Source: DATBLE01 sp963841405
Lineage (GTDB): Bacteria; Actinomycetota; Thermoleophilia; Gaiellales; Gaiellaceae
NCBI GenBank assembly: GCA_963841405.1
Contig: CAWJCM010000007.1
Location: 1,054,001-1,118,000, forward strand
Direction of reading: 5' to 3'
DNA length: 64,000 nucleotides
Under the pieces are notes generated by a model. It searched no databases, was not told the DNA's origin, and saw only the letters and a program-made list of their open reading frames with translations. Shown here in pieces: positions 33,433-41,365 of the stretch (its first letter is position 1; the number at the start of each line of letters is the position of its first letter). The position numbers and the translations under genes were made by a program.

Positions 33433-34790
33433 CGCGCCCCTACACCGACCTTGCGCCGTGCCGTCGCGATCTCCTGTCGGAGCGCTTCCAGCGCCGTGGC
33501 GTGGATCTCCGAGAAGCTCGGGAAAGGCTGGATCGTGTCGCGCAGCACCTCGAGCGGGACGCGGGCGCGGATCGCCAACGTCGCCTGCTGCAGCCACTCC
33601 CCGGCCCCCGGCCCGAGCCCATACGCGCCGGTGAGATGCTCCCCATCGCTGAGCACGGTCAGGAACCCGTTCGACTCCGCGTAGGCGTGCGTGTAGGTCG
33701 CGGTCTTGGCGATCTTGGACAACAGCGCGGTGGCGCTGTACTCGGCTTCGGTCGCGCCAACCGCCGCGGCCTGGGGATCGGTGTAGGTGACGCGCGGGAC
33801 CGCCTCGTAGTGGGCCTCGCGTGGTTCGCCGAGGATGTTCGAGGCGACTACCTCGCCCTGATACTCGCCGACGTGCGTCAGCTGCAGGATGCCCGTGACG
33901 TCGCCGATCGCCCACAGCCGCTCGCCAGCGCGCATGTGCGAATCGACTGGGATTCCTTGGCGGCCTGGGGTGATGCCGACGGTCTCGAGCCCGATCCCCT
34001 CGACGCGCGGACGCCGTCCGGTCGCCACGAGCAGATGATCGCCGCGCAGCTCTCGCCCATCCTCCAGTCGCAGGACGAAGTCCTCGCCGTCACGGGAAGC
34101 CGCGGTCGCCCGTACCCCGAGCACGAGCTCGATTCCGTCCCGACGCAGCGCCTTACCCAACGCCTCCCCCAGAGCCGCCGGCTCCCGCGCAAGCACGCGC
34201 TCGGCCCCCTCGACGAGCGCCACCTCCCCGCCCAGACGACGAACGACCTGTCCAAGCTCGACACCGGCCGGCCCAGCTCCGAGCACGACCAGCCGTCTGG
34301 GCACCGCCTTCATCCCGGTCGCCTCGTTGGTACCCCAGACACCGTCGAGCTCTCGCAAGCCGGGAACAGGAGGGACGACCGGATCGGCACCATTGGCCAG
34401 GACGACATGATCGGCGGTGTAGCGCACGCCGTCGACCTCGACCACTCCCGCGCCGGCGAGGCGACCGCTGCCGCGCAGCAACTCGATCCCTCGATCCGCC
34501 AGCCACTTCGCAGCCGTAGCGTCGGAGTAGTTAGAGACCATGAAGTCGCGCCAATCGAGCGCCGCCTGCACGTCGACCTCAGCCTTGGCACCCGCCTCAC
34601 GCGCGTCGTGCACCGCCTCCCCTGGGCGCAGCAGCGACTTCGACGGGATGCACGCCCAGTACGTGCACAGACCACCCACGAGGTCGCGCTCGACGACCGC
34701 AACCCGCAGACCGCCATCCGCGATGGCGGCGGCGCAATGCTCCCCAGGCGCCCCGCCACCCAGGACGATGACGTCGTAGTGGGTGGTCAC
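33429..34790 (-). CDS. FAD-dependent pyridine nucleotide-disulfide oxidoreductase
   Basis: This 453-aa protein is of the dihydrolipoamide dehydrogenase/mercuric reductase family. It has FAD motif VIVLGGGAPGEHCAAAIADGG, redox pair in GGLCTYWACIPSKSLLRP (about residue 42; CxxxxC), second nucleotide motif LVVLGAGPAGVELGQVV, and WAIGDVTGILQLTHV. The C-terminal dimer domain lacks the usual His-Pro-x-x-x-Glu (here IQPFPSFSEIH), so the proton-relay His is missing and substrate chemistry may differ from lipoamide dehydrogenase. It shares ATGA with the VOC gene at 34787. Confidence 0.88.
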   Translation of the reverse strand: MTTHYDVIVLGGGAPGEHCAAAIADGGLRVAVVERDLVGGLCTYWACIPSKSLLRPGEAVHDAREAGAKAEVDVQAALDWRDFMVSNYSDATAAKWLADRGIELLRGSGRLAGAGVVEVDGVRYTADHVVLANGADPVVPPVPGLRELDGVWGTNEATGMKAVPRRLVVLGAGPAGVELGQVVRRLGGEVALVEGAERVLAREPAALGEALGKALRRDGIELVLGVRATAASRDGEDFVLRLEDGRELRGDHLLVATGRRPRVEGIGLETVGITPGRQGIPVDSHMRAGERLWAIGDVTGILQLTHVGEYQGEVVASNILGEPREAHYEAVPRVTYTDPQAAAVGATEAEYSATALLSKIAKTATYTHAYAESNGFLTVLSDGEHLTGAYGLGPGAGEWLQQATLAIRARVPLEVLRDTIQPFPSFSEIHATALEALRQEIATARRKVGVGAR

Positions 34791-35467
34791 GACGGGAGCT
34801 CCTCGTCAGCCTGCTCGCGGACCATGTACTCCGCGTACCAATCCGGCCAGTTCGGATCCGCGGCACCGACTCGCTCCTCGTGCTTGCCGTGCGCGGCCTC
34901 AGCGCGCCGGAGCGCCTCCGCCAGATCCCTGGCTGACGCAAACGAAGTCGCCGACGCGTCAACCCGACCGGGTAGCCGCGCGGTGACTTCCTGGAGCAGC
35001 CAGCCGTTGCCGTCCGGGTCGCTGAACGAGGCGAACGAGCTATAGCTCTTGTGGTTGGGCGCCGGCCCGCTGAGGCGATCGTCGGCGCCGACCGGATGGA
35101 ACCGCCCGCCCAGTGCCCCCTCGTGGAACACCTCGCTGACCTCGACGCCCTGGGCGAGGAGCCCGCCGCGGACCACTTCGATATCGGCGACGATCAGGTG
35201 CAACCCCCGGGCCGAGCCGGGTGGGGCGGAGGTCAGGTTCGTCCCAAATTGGATCGAGCATCCGGAGCCCGGGGGCGTGAACTGGATCAGGCGGAAGTTC
35301 CCACCGGCGGCGACGTCGGCGTCGAGTCTCCAGCCGAGGCGCCCGTAGAACTCCTTGGCGCGATCGACATCCGAGACGGGGATGACGATCACCTCGAGAG
35401 TCGTGGCGAAGCTCGCGACGGTTGCGGCCCCGCCCGCGTCGCCGCTGCTGACCTGCGTTGCGCTCAT
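34787..35467 (-). CDS. VOC (glyoxalase-fold) protein with C-terminal extension
   Basis: This 226-aa protein starts MSATQVSSGDAGG at 35467 (GGAGG five bases upstream; a longer start at 35479 has none). The VOC core runs TTLEVIVIPVSDVDRAKEFY to FASFSDPDGNGWLLQEV (about residues 28-160). A helical C-terminus (residues 165-226) contains WPDWYAEYMVREQ. It looks like the first gene of the leftward operon. Function is unknown; a glyoxalase-fold lyase or dioxygenase is possible. Confidence 0.85.
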   Translation of the reverse strand: MSATQVSSGDAGGAATVASFATTLEVIVIPVSDVDRAKEFYGRLGWRLDADVAAGGNFRLIQFTPPGSGCSIQFGTNLTSAPPGSARGLHLIVADIEVVRGGLLAQGVEVSEVFHEGALGGRFHPVGADDRLSGPAPNHKSYSSFASFSDPDGNGWLLQEVTARLPGRVDASATSFASARDLAEALRRAEAAHGKHEERVGAADPNWPDWYAEYMVREQADEELPS

Positions 35468-35751
35468 GTCGACCTCCATGGTCGCGGCTGGGTGCAGTAA
35501 CGATCCCACCATCGAAGGCGTGTGGCAAGCACATCCGGAACTCGCCGAGGGCAACCTGTGGACGACGAACGGGGTCTACGAGGATTCCGACCAATTACCA
35601 GATCTCGGGTGATCCCGTTCGGATGCGACACCGAGGAGATCCAGGAGCGCTTGGCGCCCTCGCCGCTCGGCTGCTTTCTCCTGCGCGAGCAGAAGTGGTC
35701 TTCGTCGCTGGAGTCCTCGCACCCCGTGTCCCACCAGGGCATGGCAGCCGG

Positions 35752-35871
35752 GCCCGTCGGCAGGGTAGGACAGATCAGCGATGTCGTCGACGCGATCCTC
35801 TATCTCGAACGCGCCACATTCGCCACGGGCGAGACCCTCCACATCGACGGCGGCCAAGCCGCCGGACGGTG
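35752..35871 (+). pseudogene. SDR C-terminal fragment
   Basis: The plus strand reads PVGRVGQISDVVDAILYLER then ATFATGETLHIDGGQAAGR, matching the last 40 residues of the SDR at 32684 (HPLGRVGEVSDVVDAILYLE...). No SDR N-terminus is nearby, and the normal stop after GR is replaced by TGG so the frame runs on. It is a relic of a second copy in opposite orientation. The 35468-35751 sequence shows no gene. Confidence 0.8.
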
Positions 35872-35891
35872 GCGCATGGAGCCCGGACCGT

Positions 35892-36749
35892 CTAGCTACG
35901 GGTACCAACCGGGGGGTCGACATCATCGTAGATGCGGACCGCCGCGAGCTTGCCGCTCTGACCCCGAACGTAGACAGCGGCCCCGGCTTCCGGCGGCAGC
36001 TCCGTCTTGCCCCAGCGCACGACGTTGTACTCCAGCGCGCACGCGCGCCCGTCGTCGACGATCGCGCAACGTTCCAGTGGAATGCCGCCGTCGTTCGAGA
36101 ACAGCAGCTGATAGAAGGAGCGCAGGTCGTCTGGGCCTCTGTGGATGTACTGGCCGCCTGCCGGCTCGCGGGCGTACCCGTCCGGTTCGAACGTCGCCAA
36201 GATCGCGTCGACGTCGCCGGCCGCGAGCGCACGCTGATATTCGGCGACGACGTCTGATTCGCGGAGCTCAGAGTCGGGCTGTAGCAGCGGCGGACGGTTC
36301 GCGTGACGGTCGGTCAGTGGCCAGGTGCTGGAGTAGATCCGCAGCTCGTCGATCCGGCCGTCGGCCTCGCGGTCTGCGACGATCGCGAGCGGAAGATCGA
36401 CTCGACCCGTCTCACCATCAAGGTGTAGAACAACCTCCTCAAAGCCGCGTCGCTCACTAACGACATGTTCGACGTTCTCGACCGTGAGGTTGCGCCGAGC
36501 GATCCACCCGTTCAGGTCGGCGACGAAGGCCTTGAACGCTCGCGTGCCCTTGACACGTCCGCGCACGGGGTCGTGCAGCTCGGGCTCGGCGGCGAACGAC
36601 CCGACCAGCGCATCGGGCTCCCCGGCCATCAAACCGTCGAAGTACGGCACCGCCACAAGCTCGTCCAGCCGCCACTTGTCTCCGAGTCGCGCAAGCGCCT
36701 GCGCAGTGAACAGCTCGGGGACGAACGGCACCCGACGAGCATCCCACAA
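35892..36749 (-). CDS. Two-domain SnoaL/NTF2-like protein
   Basis: This 285-aa protein has two cone-shaped NTF2-like domains. The first (about residues 20-150) begins LDELVAVPYFDGLMAGEPDA and the second (about 160-280) begins DVVAEYQRALAAGDVDAILA with FEPDGYARE. Each has the pattern of SnoaL-like polyketide cyclases/hydrolases. Both domains have Asp/His positions near the pocket, but no reaction is known. ATG at 36749 is the farthest start. Its cluster role with the redox genes is possible but unproven. Confidence 0.78.
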   Translation of the reverse strand: MWDARRVPFVPELFTAQALARLGDKWRLDELVAVPYFDGLMAGEPDALVGSFAAEPELHDPVRGRVKGTRAFKAFVADLNGWIARRNLTVENVEHVVSERRGFEEVVLHLDGETGRVDLPLAIVADREADGRIDELRIYSSTWPLTDRHANRPPLLQPDSELRESDVVAEYQRALAAGDVDAILATFEPDGYAREPAGGQYIHRGPDDLRSFYQLLFSNDGGIPLERCAIVDDGRACALEYNVVRWGKTELPPEAGAAVYVRGQSGKLAAVRIYDDVDPPVGTRS

Positions 36750-36826
36750 CTCAACTCGCGCGGGCTTAATTCAGTGCCCCGATACCGCCAGCCCCGCGAG
36801 GCCAGCCGACCGAGCGATCGCGCTGG

Positions 36827-37579
36827 TCATGACCGAAACGTCCTCAGACGCTGCTTGTGCTCTCTAGGGCAGTAGTAGCCACGAGCGAACAACAGGGTCA
36901 GCGGATCGCGTCCCTGCAGCTCGCTCAGCTTGCGGACCCCGCCGGTGTGGTCTGACAACGAGTAGTCGGGGAACACACCGCCTGATCCGATGTCAGAACG
37001 CATGGGATGACCGTCTTGGGGGCCTTGTCGGAAAAGGCTGGTAGGGATCTCAGTGCCCGGGGAGCTGGCCACCTTCGACGTGCGCGGTTGCGCGGGTGGT
37101 CTCGGTATTCGCTCGGACTCCTCGGCGGGCGTACTCGATGGCCAGTGAGCGGGGATCCAGTCGCCGTCTGGGTCGGTGGTTTCCCCTACTTCGATCAGAT
37201 GGCCGTCGGGGTCGCGGATGTAGCAACGGATCTCGTACTGGTGCTGTTTCGGCGGCGTCAGGAAGTTCGCACCTCGGGCGCTCCATTCGGCGTACACGGC
37301 CGCGATGTCCTTGACCCGGATATTGAGGAAGCTGCTGACCCGGTCGGGATCGCGTGGCGTCTCCAGGGTGACGGCAGGCTTGTCGTCGGTCGGTCCTCCG
37401 CCGCCATTGATGATGATCCAGCTGTTGGATAGTGCGACATTGGTCAGGCCTCCCTCTCCGGAGAAGGCCACCCTGCCGCCTAGTACTTCGGTGTAGAAGC
37501 GCCGAGAGCGCTCGACATCGTCCGAGACGATGAAGTGGGTCAGCACAATCCCCTCCGGGGGCGGTGGGAGCTCGGCCAT
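36827..37579 (-). CDS. Chimeric VOC (copy B) fused to a peroxiredoxin fragment
   Basis: This is a 250-aa frame. Residues 1-155 are a VOC protein close to copy A (HFIVSDDVERSRRFYTEVLG). At the place where copy A has stop TGA (28176-28178), this gene has CGA, so translation continues through ERIPRPPAQPRTSKV. It then reaches MRSDIGSGGVFPDYSLSDHT and LLFARGYYCPREHKQRL, the first 58 or so residues of a peroxiredoxin like that at 32043-32645, ending early at 36827. The start at 37579 has GGAGG six bases upstream. The VOC part may be functional; the redoxin part is truncated before its core is complete. Confidence 0.85.
   Translation of the reverse strand: MAELPPPPEGIVLTHFIVSDDVERSRRFYTEVLGGRVAFSGEGGLTNVALSNSWIIINGGGGPTDDKPAVTLETPRDPDRVSSFLNIRVKDIAAVYAEWSARGANFLTPPKQHQYEIRCYIRDPDGHLIEVGETTDPDGDWIPAHWPSSTPAEESERIPRPPAQPRTSKVASSPGTEIPTSLFRQGPQDGHPMRSDIGSGGVFPDYSLSDHTGGVRKLSELQGRDPLTLLFARGYYCPREHKQRLRTFRS
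37114..37440 (+). repeat. Near-identical direct repeat, copy B
   Basis: This matches 28181-28507 in the same orientation. The ends of the match cannot be fixed precisely; identity falls near 37440 and before 37114. Confidence 0.85.
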
Positions 37580-37906
37580 CTGGTACCTCCACTGTTCGAT
37601 TTTGGTAGCCCGCCTGCGACGGGGTGGGCAGCCGATGTCGTAATGATCGGGGATTCCATCTCTCTCCAGGCACCGCTGCAGGCCACCACGTTTGATCCCG
37701 ATGCTTTGCCCTGGCTGAATCGGATCGGTTCATCGAGCGTATCGACAAGAAACATCCCTCGATCCCCTTGATCCCGGGCCTCGCGAGACTCTGGTGTCCG
37801 CCGTCTGCTTAGACAGGCGTGGCCGGAGCCCCGGCAGTGACCGCTGGGGCCGGCGACGCTCCGGGTCGCCCCTGATTACCTAAAGTGCCGCTGAGGAATT
37901 TCGGTC
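37580..37906. other. Intergenic gap with no gene found
   Basis: I see no convincing reading frame or structured element in these 327 bases. The reductase gene that follows has GAGG nine bases upstream of its ATG. Confidence 0.5.
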
Positions 37907-38542
37907 ATGACCAGCGCGATCATCGGCACCGGAGGGATCGGATCGGTCATCGCCCGCGGGCTCGCGTCGGGCGGCGAGACCCTGCGGCTCTCCAGCGCCG
38001 ACAAAGAGTCCGCACGCGCGCTTGCCGCAGAGATCGGTCGAGCTGCGACCGTCGCCGTGGATAACCGCGACGCGTTGGCAGGCGCCGATGCCGTCGTTCT
38101 CGCCCTGCGGTTTGGCGTGCTGAAGGGCGTCATAGACGAGGTCGCCGAGCCGCTAACAGACAAACTCGTGGTCGTTCCGAGCAACCCGGTCGGCATCGAC
38201 GCGCAAGGGAACATCTCACGTCTCCTGCCGAAAGGTCAGTCCTCCGGCGACGTTGTAGCCGGCTGGTTGCCTGCGGGGACGCGCCTGGCCATGGCGTTTG
38301 GAACTCTGTCGCGCGATCTCTTCGAATCCTCCAGCAACCGGTCACCCGAGCCGGCGGTCCTCTTCTACGCGACCGACGACGACCGTGCCGGCGAGGAAGT
38401 CGAGCAGCTGATCCGAACGGCCGGCTTCGAGCCGGCGAGGATCGGCGGGATCGAACAGTCGGGTCGACTCGAGGTGGGCGGCGACCTTCACGATCTCGTG
38501 GTCGGCGCCGCAGAGGCGCGGTCATTGATCGGCGGCGTGTGA
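37907..38542 (+). CDS. NADPH-dependent F420 reductase/Rossmann-fold protein
   Basis: This 211-aa protein has the nucleotide motif SAIIGTGGIGSVIARGLASG (residues 3-22) and LRLSSADKESARAL, as in F420H2:NADP oxidoreductase (Fno/COG2085). Further family motif is DAVVLALRFGVLKGVIDE and VVVPSNPVGID. It would reduce NADP+ or F420 or act on another NAD(P)-linked substrate. It is a divergent neighbour of the island. An LLM-class F420 enzyme lies at 55804. Confidence 0.82.
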   Translation: MTSAIIGTGGIGSVIARGLASGGETLRLSSADKESARALAAEIGRAATVAVDNRDALAGADAVVLALRFGVLKGVIDEVAEPLTDKLVVVPSNPVGIDAQGNISRLLPKGQSSGDVVAGWLPAGTRLAMAFGTLSRDLFESSSNRSPEPAVLFYATDDDRAGEEVEQLIRTAGFEPARIGGIEQSGRLEVGGDLHDLVVGAAEARSLIGGV

Positions 38543-38669
38543 TGCCTTGGCTGCCCTCAGGTGGCCGAAGTCTTGCCACCCGACGGCAAGCGAGACGCCC
38601 GACGAAGAGCGCGCAGCCCTGTGACGGTCCATCCGCCGGCGGCCAACAGAAGGATGCGAGCACGACTGC

Positions 38670-38860
38670 AACAAGGACTCCTCGATCGCCTTTGCCGCCT
38701 GACGGATCACGTCGACGACGAAGTCAGGGTGCGACAGCATCGGCACGTGACTGCTGTTGAGCTGGAAGACCTTCGCGCCCATCCTCGGAGGCGCGAACTT
38801 CTAGAGTTCGGGATGCACCGTCCGATCTTGCTTGCCGAGGACCACCAGCTCGACTCGTCG
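38670..38860 (-). pseudogene. Alpha/beta hydrolase C-terminal remnant with in-frame TAG
   Basis: The minus strand reads LVVLGKQDRTVHPEL, then TAG (38801-38803), then KFAPPRMGAKVFQLNSSHVP followed by MLSHPDFVVDVIRQAAKAI. This is the C-terminal catalytic Asp and His region of alpha/beta hydrolases (GxxDRTVHPELQRF...HVPMLSHP). A Gln-to-stop change fits. The rest of the gene is missing. The remaining sequence from 38543 to 38669 shows no gene. Confidence 0.75.
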
Positions 38861-38961
38861 CGTCACGCGACGCCGGGTGCGAGTCTTAGTTGAGCTGTCT
38901 GATCATCGACACCGGTATCCTCACGCGGGGCTGCGTGATGCTTGCGGCAGGAGGCTGAGCG

Positions 38962-39417
38962 GTGAATAAGCCGGTGTTGTTTTGCCACGACGGATCGGAC
39001 GGCTCAAGGACGGCGCTGGCCGCTGCGGTCGAACTGATCAAGCCCGCCGATGCCGTGGTATTGGTCGTATGGACGCCGGCGGCGGTGCAGTTGGCCCGAG
39101 CTGGCTCGTTCGTAGTCGCCGTACCGAACGAAGGCGAGATCGACGAGCAGGAAGCGGCTGCCGCGCAGCAAATCGCCGAAGAGGGTGCCGCGGCTGTTCG
39201 CAAGCGCGGCTACAACGCGTCCGCACGAATCGCGCAAGCCAACGAATCGGTCGCTAAGACGATCGATGAGATCGCCGAGGAGATTGACGCCGGACTGGTC
39301 GTCTGCGGCCAACGCGGCCGCGGCGCCATCCGCAGCGCTCTCCTCGGTAGCGTCTCCCACGCACTCGCGGCACACACCAAGCGGCCGTTGCTCATCGCCC
39401 CGCAGCACCCGTCGTAG
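38962..39417 (+). CDS. Universal stress protein
   Basis: This 151-aa UspA-fold protein starts with GTG at 38962 (GGAGG upstream) and reads MNKPVLFCHDGSDGSRTALA. The ATP-binding signature near the C-terminus is GQRGRGAIRSALLGSVSHAL, with the Gly-x2-Gly-x9-Gly-Ser spacing of ATP-binding members. It is soluble and presumably stress related. It lies alone between two pseudogene remnants. Confidence 0.88.
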   Translation: MNKPVLFCHDGSDGSRTALAAAVELIKPADAVVLVVWTPAAVQLARAGSFVVAVPNEGEIDEQEAAAAQQIAEEGAAAVRKRGYNASARIAQANESVAKTIDEIAEEIDAGLVVCGQRGRGAIRSALLGSVSHALAAHTKRPLLIAPQHPS

Positions 39418-39449
39418 CGCCAAGCTCAGGCGACAGCGTCGGGCGGCAG

Positions 39450-39576
39450 GTGATTCACCGAATAGCCGAGCCAGGCGACATCGCTGAAGCGGTTGCCATG
39501 GTCGCCAGTAAACGAGGCCGGATGGATCACCGGACAGAGCATCCTCGCCAACGGCGGGAACGCTTTCTCGATCTGA
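39450..39576 (+). pseudogene. Frameshifted SDR C-terminal fragment
   Basis: The sequence reads HRIAEPGDIAEAVAMVAS, then with one extra base in AAA (39510-39512) changes frame and continues EAGWITGQSILANGGNAFSI and TGA at 39574-39576. This is the end of a short-chain dehydrogenase (PGDIAEAVxFLAS...GWITGQxIxANGG). Upstream SDR sequence is missing. From 39577 to 39806 no further gene is seen. Confidence 0.8.
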
Positions 39577-39806
39577 GAGGCGGTTCACCGAACTTCGCGA
39601 CCTCGGGCCTGCGGTTTGCCCTCGCGCCCGAGCCGATCACACGGAGGGAGACGCCTGCCAGCGGAGATCCCGCGTTCCCGCGCTGGGTCGAGCGACAAGG
39701 CCGGCGGGCGCGCACTTTGACCGGTCTTGACGCCCTCAGCTGCGCGCGTCACTGATCCCTACTCGCGACGTCTCGCTCACAGTCCTTGGTCTCGACTGAC
39801 GAGCTT

Positions 39807-40334
39807 CTACTCGAGGTGCTCGATCTGCCAGCCGTCGTTTTCGGCGGCGACGCGGACGCCGGCACCCTTTCCAAGGGGCGCGATCATTTGGCCGGTTAGC
39901 CCGAGAATTGCGGCCTCGTTCGTTGGGCTGTGCCCGACCGCGAGGGCAGTGCCGCCGTCGGGGAGGCTGTCCAGGATCCGACGCAGCGCACTGCTCAGCC
40001 GTTCCGAGTCCTCGGCAACGAGCTCAACGTCGGCCTTGCGTAGCGCGTCAAGGGCGCCACTCCCTGCGGCCTGGTAGGCGGCGCGCCAGCGATCTTCCAG
40101 CCGCGAGCGCAGGCCCGGCTCGACGACGACGCCGCCGGATATCTGCTGTCCGAGCGCCGCGAGGAAGCAGGCGAGCGTTTGCGTTGCACGTTGGGCACCG
40201 CTCGAGACGGCCAGTTGGTACGGACCGCGGAGGCGGGCGCCGATGGCAAGCGCTTCGGCCACACCTGGGGCGGTGAGCACGTCACCATCGGCGTCCGTGT
40301 GCCGACGAAGCTCGATCTGCCTCAGCACCAGCAC
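39807..40334 (-). CDS. Histidine phosphatase-family protein (SixA-like)
   Basis: This 175-aa protein starts with GTG at 40334 (a few bases after the stop of the gene at 40339) and reads MLVLRQIELRRHTDADGD. The catalytic His is in RRHTDA (RHG in most members), with SSGAQRATQTLACFL and the second His in GTALAVGHSPTNEA. Family members dephosphorylate phosphohistidine or small phosphates. The RHT variant is unusual but known. It is probably co-transcribed with the coiled-coil gene. Confidence 0.72.
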   Translation of the reverse strand: MLVLRQIELRRHTDADGDVLTAPGVAEALAIGARLRGPYQLAVSSGAQRATQTLACFLAALGQQISGGVVVEPGLRSRLEDRWRAAYQAAGSGALDALRKADVELVAEDSERLSSALRRILDSLPDGGTALAVGHSPTNEAAILGLTGQMIAPLGKGAGVRVAAENDGWQIEHLE

Positions 40335-40338
40335 GACG

Positions 40339-41076
40339 CTAACTCCGGCGCAAGCGATCGAGATCGCGCTGCGCCTTCTCGACCACCGCCCGCGCCTTCT
40401 CGACTTCCCGTTGCGTCTGCGTCCAGCGTCGTTGGGCCTGTCGCTCCTCTGCCTGGGCCGCGCTGAGCATCTGCTTCGCCTCCTGCAGCCGGGCGCGGGC
40501 GGCGCTGTCATCCGGGCGAGGCTTGGCCGCCTGCCGTTTCATCGGCCGCGCGGCCGCTGGCTCTCTCGCTGCGGCGTGCCCGGCCCTCCGGTCGCCCGTT
40601 GCTGCTTTGCGAGTCATGGGTCCGCCAGTTGCGGATCTGGCGTGGGCGAGCAGGGTGCCGAAGCCGGCGGGGTCGGGCTCGCGCACAAGGCGTCCCTGAA
40701 GGAGTTCGCGTGCGGTGTTGTCGTCGACAGCGGCCGCCTGGAGCGAGGACCGGATCGTCTCGCCGCCCAGGCTGACCAGCTTCTCCAGCTCCTCTCGCTC
40801 GGCTTGTGCGGCCCCGGCCAGGTCCCCCTTGCCTGCCACCTGGGCGTCGCGCAGCGTCGCCGCCTTCTGCAGGAACAACTCCACCTGGGCGCGGTGGGCG
40901 TGGACGAGGCGGTTCACGGCGGCCGCGGCAGCAGTCGGCTTGCGGGCCGCTTTCACCTGCTCTGCCTGTTCGCGCTGCCCGGCTTTTCGTAGTTCGCGTT
41001 CCGCCTGGTTTCGCTCCCGCGTGAACTCCTCGCGGGGGAGCGTAGAGAGGCGGTCGATGATCTCCTCGACATCCAT
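40339..41076 (-). CDS. Coiled-coil protein of unknown function
   Basis: This is a 245-aa protein, Lys/Arg/Ala-rich. It starts MDVEEIIDRLSTLPREEFTR. Residues 20-100 are helical, a low-complexity Ala/Pro/Arg linker runs about 150-190, and residues 190-245 form a coiled coil (ARLQEAKQMLSAAQAEERQA...). No enzymatic motif. It could be a scaffold or DNA-associated protein; no family is recognised. Confidence 0.65.
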   Translation of the reverse strand: MDVEEIIDRLSTLPREEFTRERNQAERELRKAGQREQAEQVKAARKPTAAAAAVNRLVHAHRAQVELFLQKAATLRDAQVAGKGDLAGAAQAEREELEKLVSLGGETIRSSLQAAAVDDNTARELLQGRLVREPDPAGFGTLLAHARSATGGPMTRKAATGDRRAGHAAAREPAAARPMKRQAAKPRPDDSAARARLQEAKQMLSAAQAEERQAQRRWTQTQREVEKARAVVEKAQRDLDRLRRS

Positions 41077-41164
41077 CCGGTTTGATTCTCCTCGAACGGT
41101 GTGCCTGGCAGGAGTTGTGCGTGGGAGCGAAATAGGTCCGCTCCGCGTATCGTCCTGATCCTCT

Positions 41165-41365
41165 GTGGCTGGGGTCGACTATCGCTATGAGCTCCGCGGC
41201 GGCGACGAGGTGGTCGCGACCGGCCACCGCAGCCGCGAGCAGCCGCTCGAACTCGGGGATCGAATCGAGCTGGGCGGCCGGCACTCGATCGTGCACACGA
41301 TCGAGCCGCTGCTAGGTGAACCCGAGCTGCGCCTCGTGTCGCGGCTTCTGCGGGACGGGAGCTAG
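41165..41365 (+). CDS. Small beta-strand protein, 66 aa
   Basis: The frame starts with GTG at 41165 (TATCGT about 13 bases upstream) and reads MAGVDYRYELRGGDEVVATG. It is compact and charged, without cysteine, and alternates strand-like segments (DYRYELRG, GDRIELGG, IVHTIEPL). It may be a real small protein; homologues are not known to me. It is divergent from the coiled-coil gene. Confidence 0.5.
   Translation: MAGVDYRYELRGGDEVVATGHRSREQPLELGDRIELGGRHSIVHTIEPLLGEPELRLVSRLLRDGS

Noticed and set aside
37540..37755. 71-codon minus-strand frame upstream of the chimeric VOC gene
   Set aside because: It has no ribosome site, no recognisable domain and atypical composition; it probably does not code.
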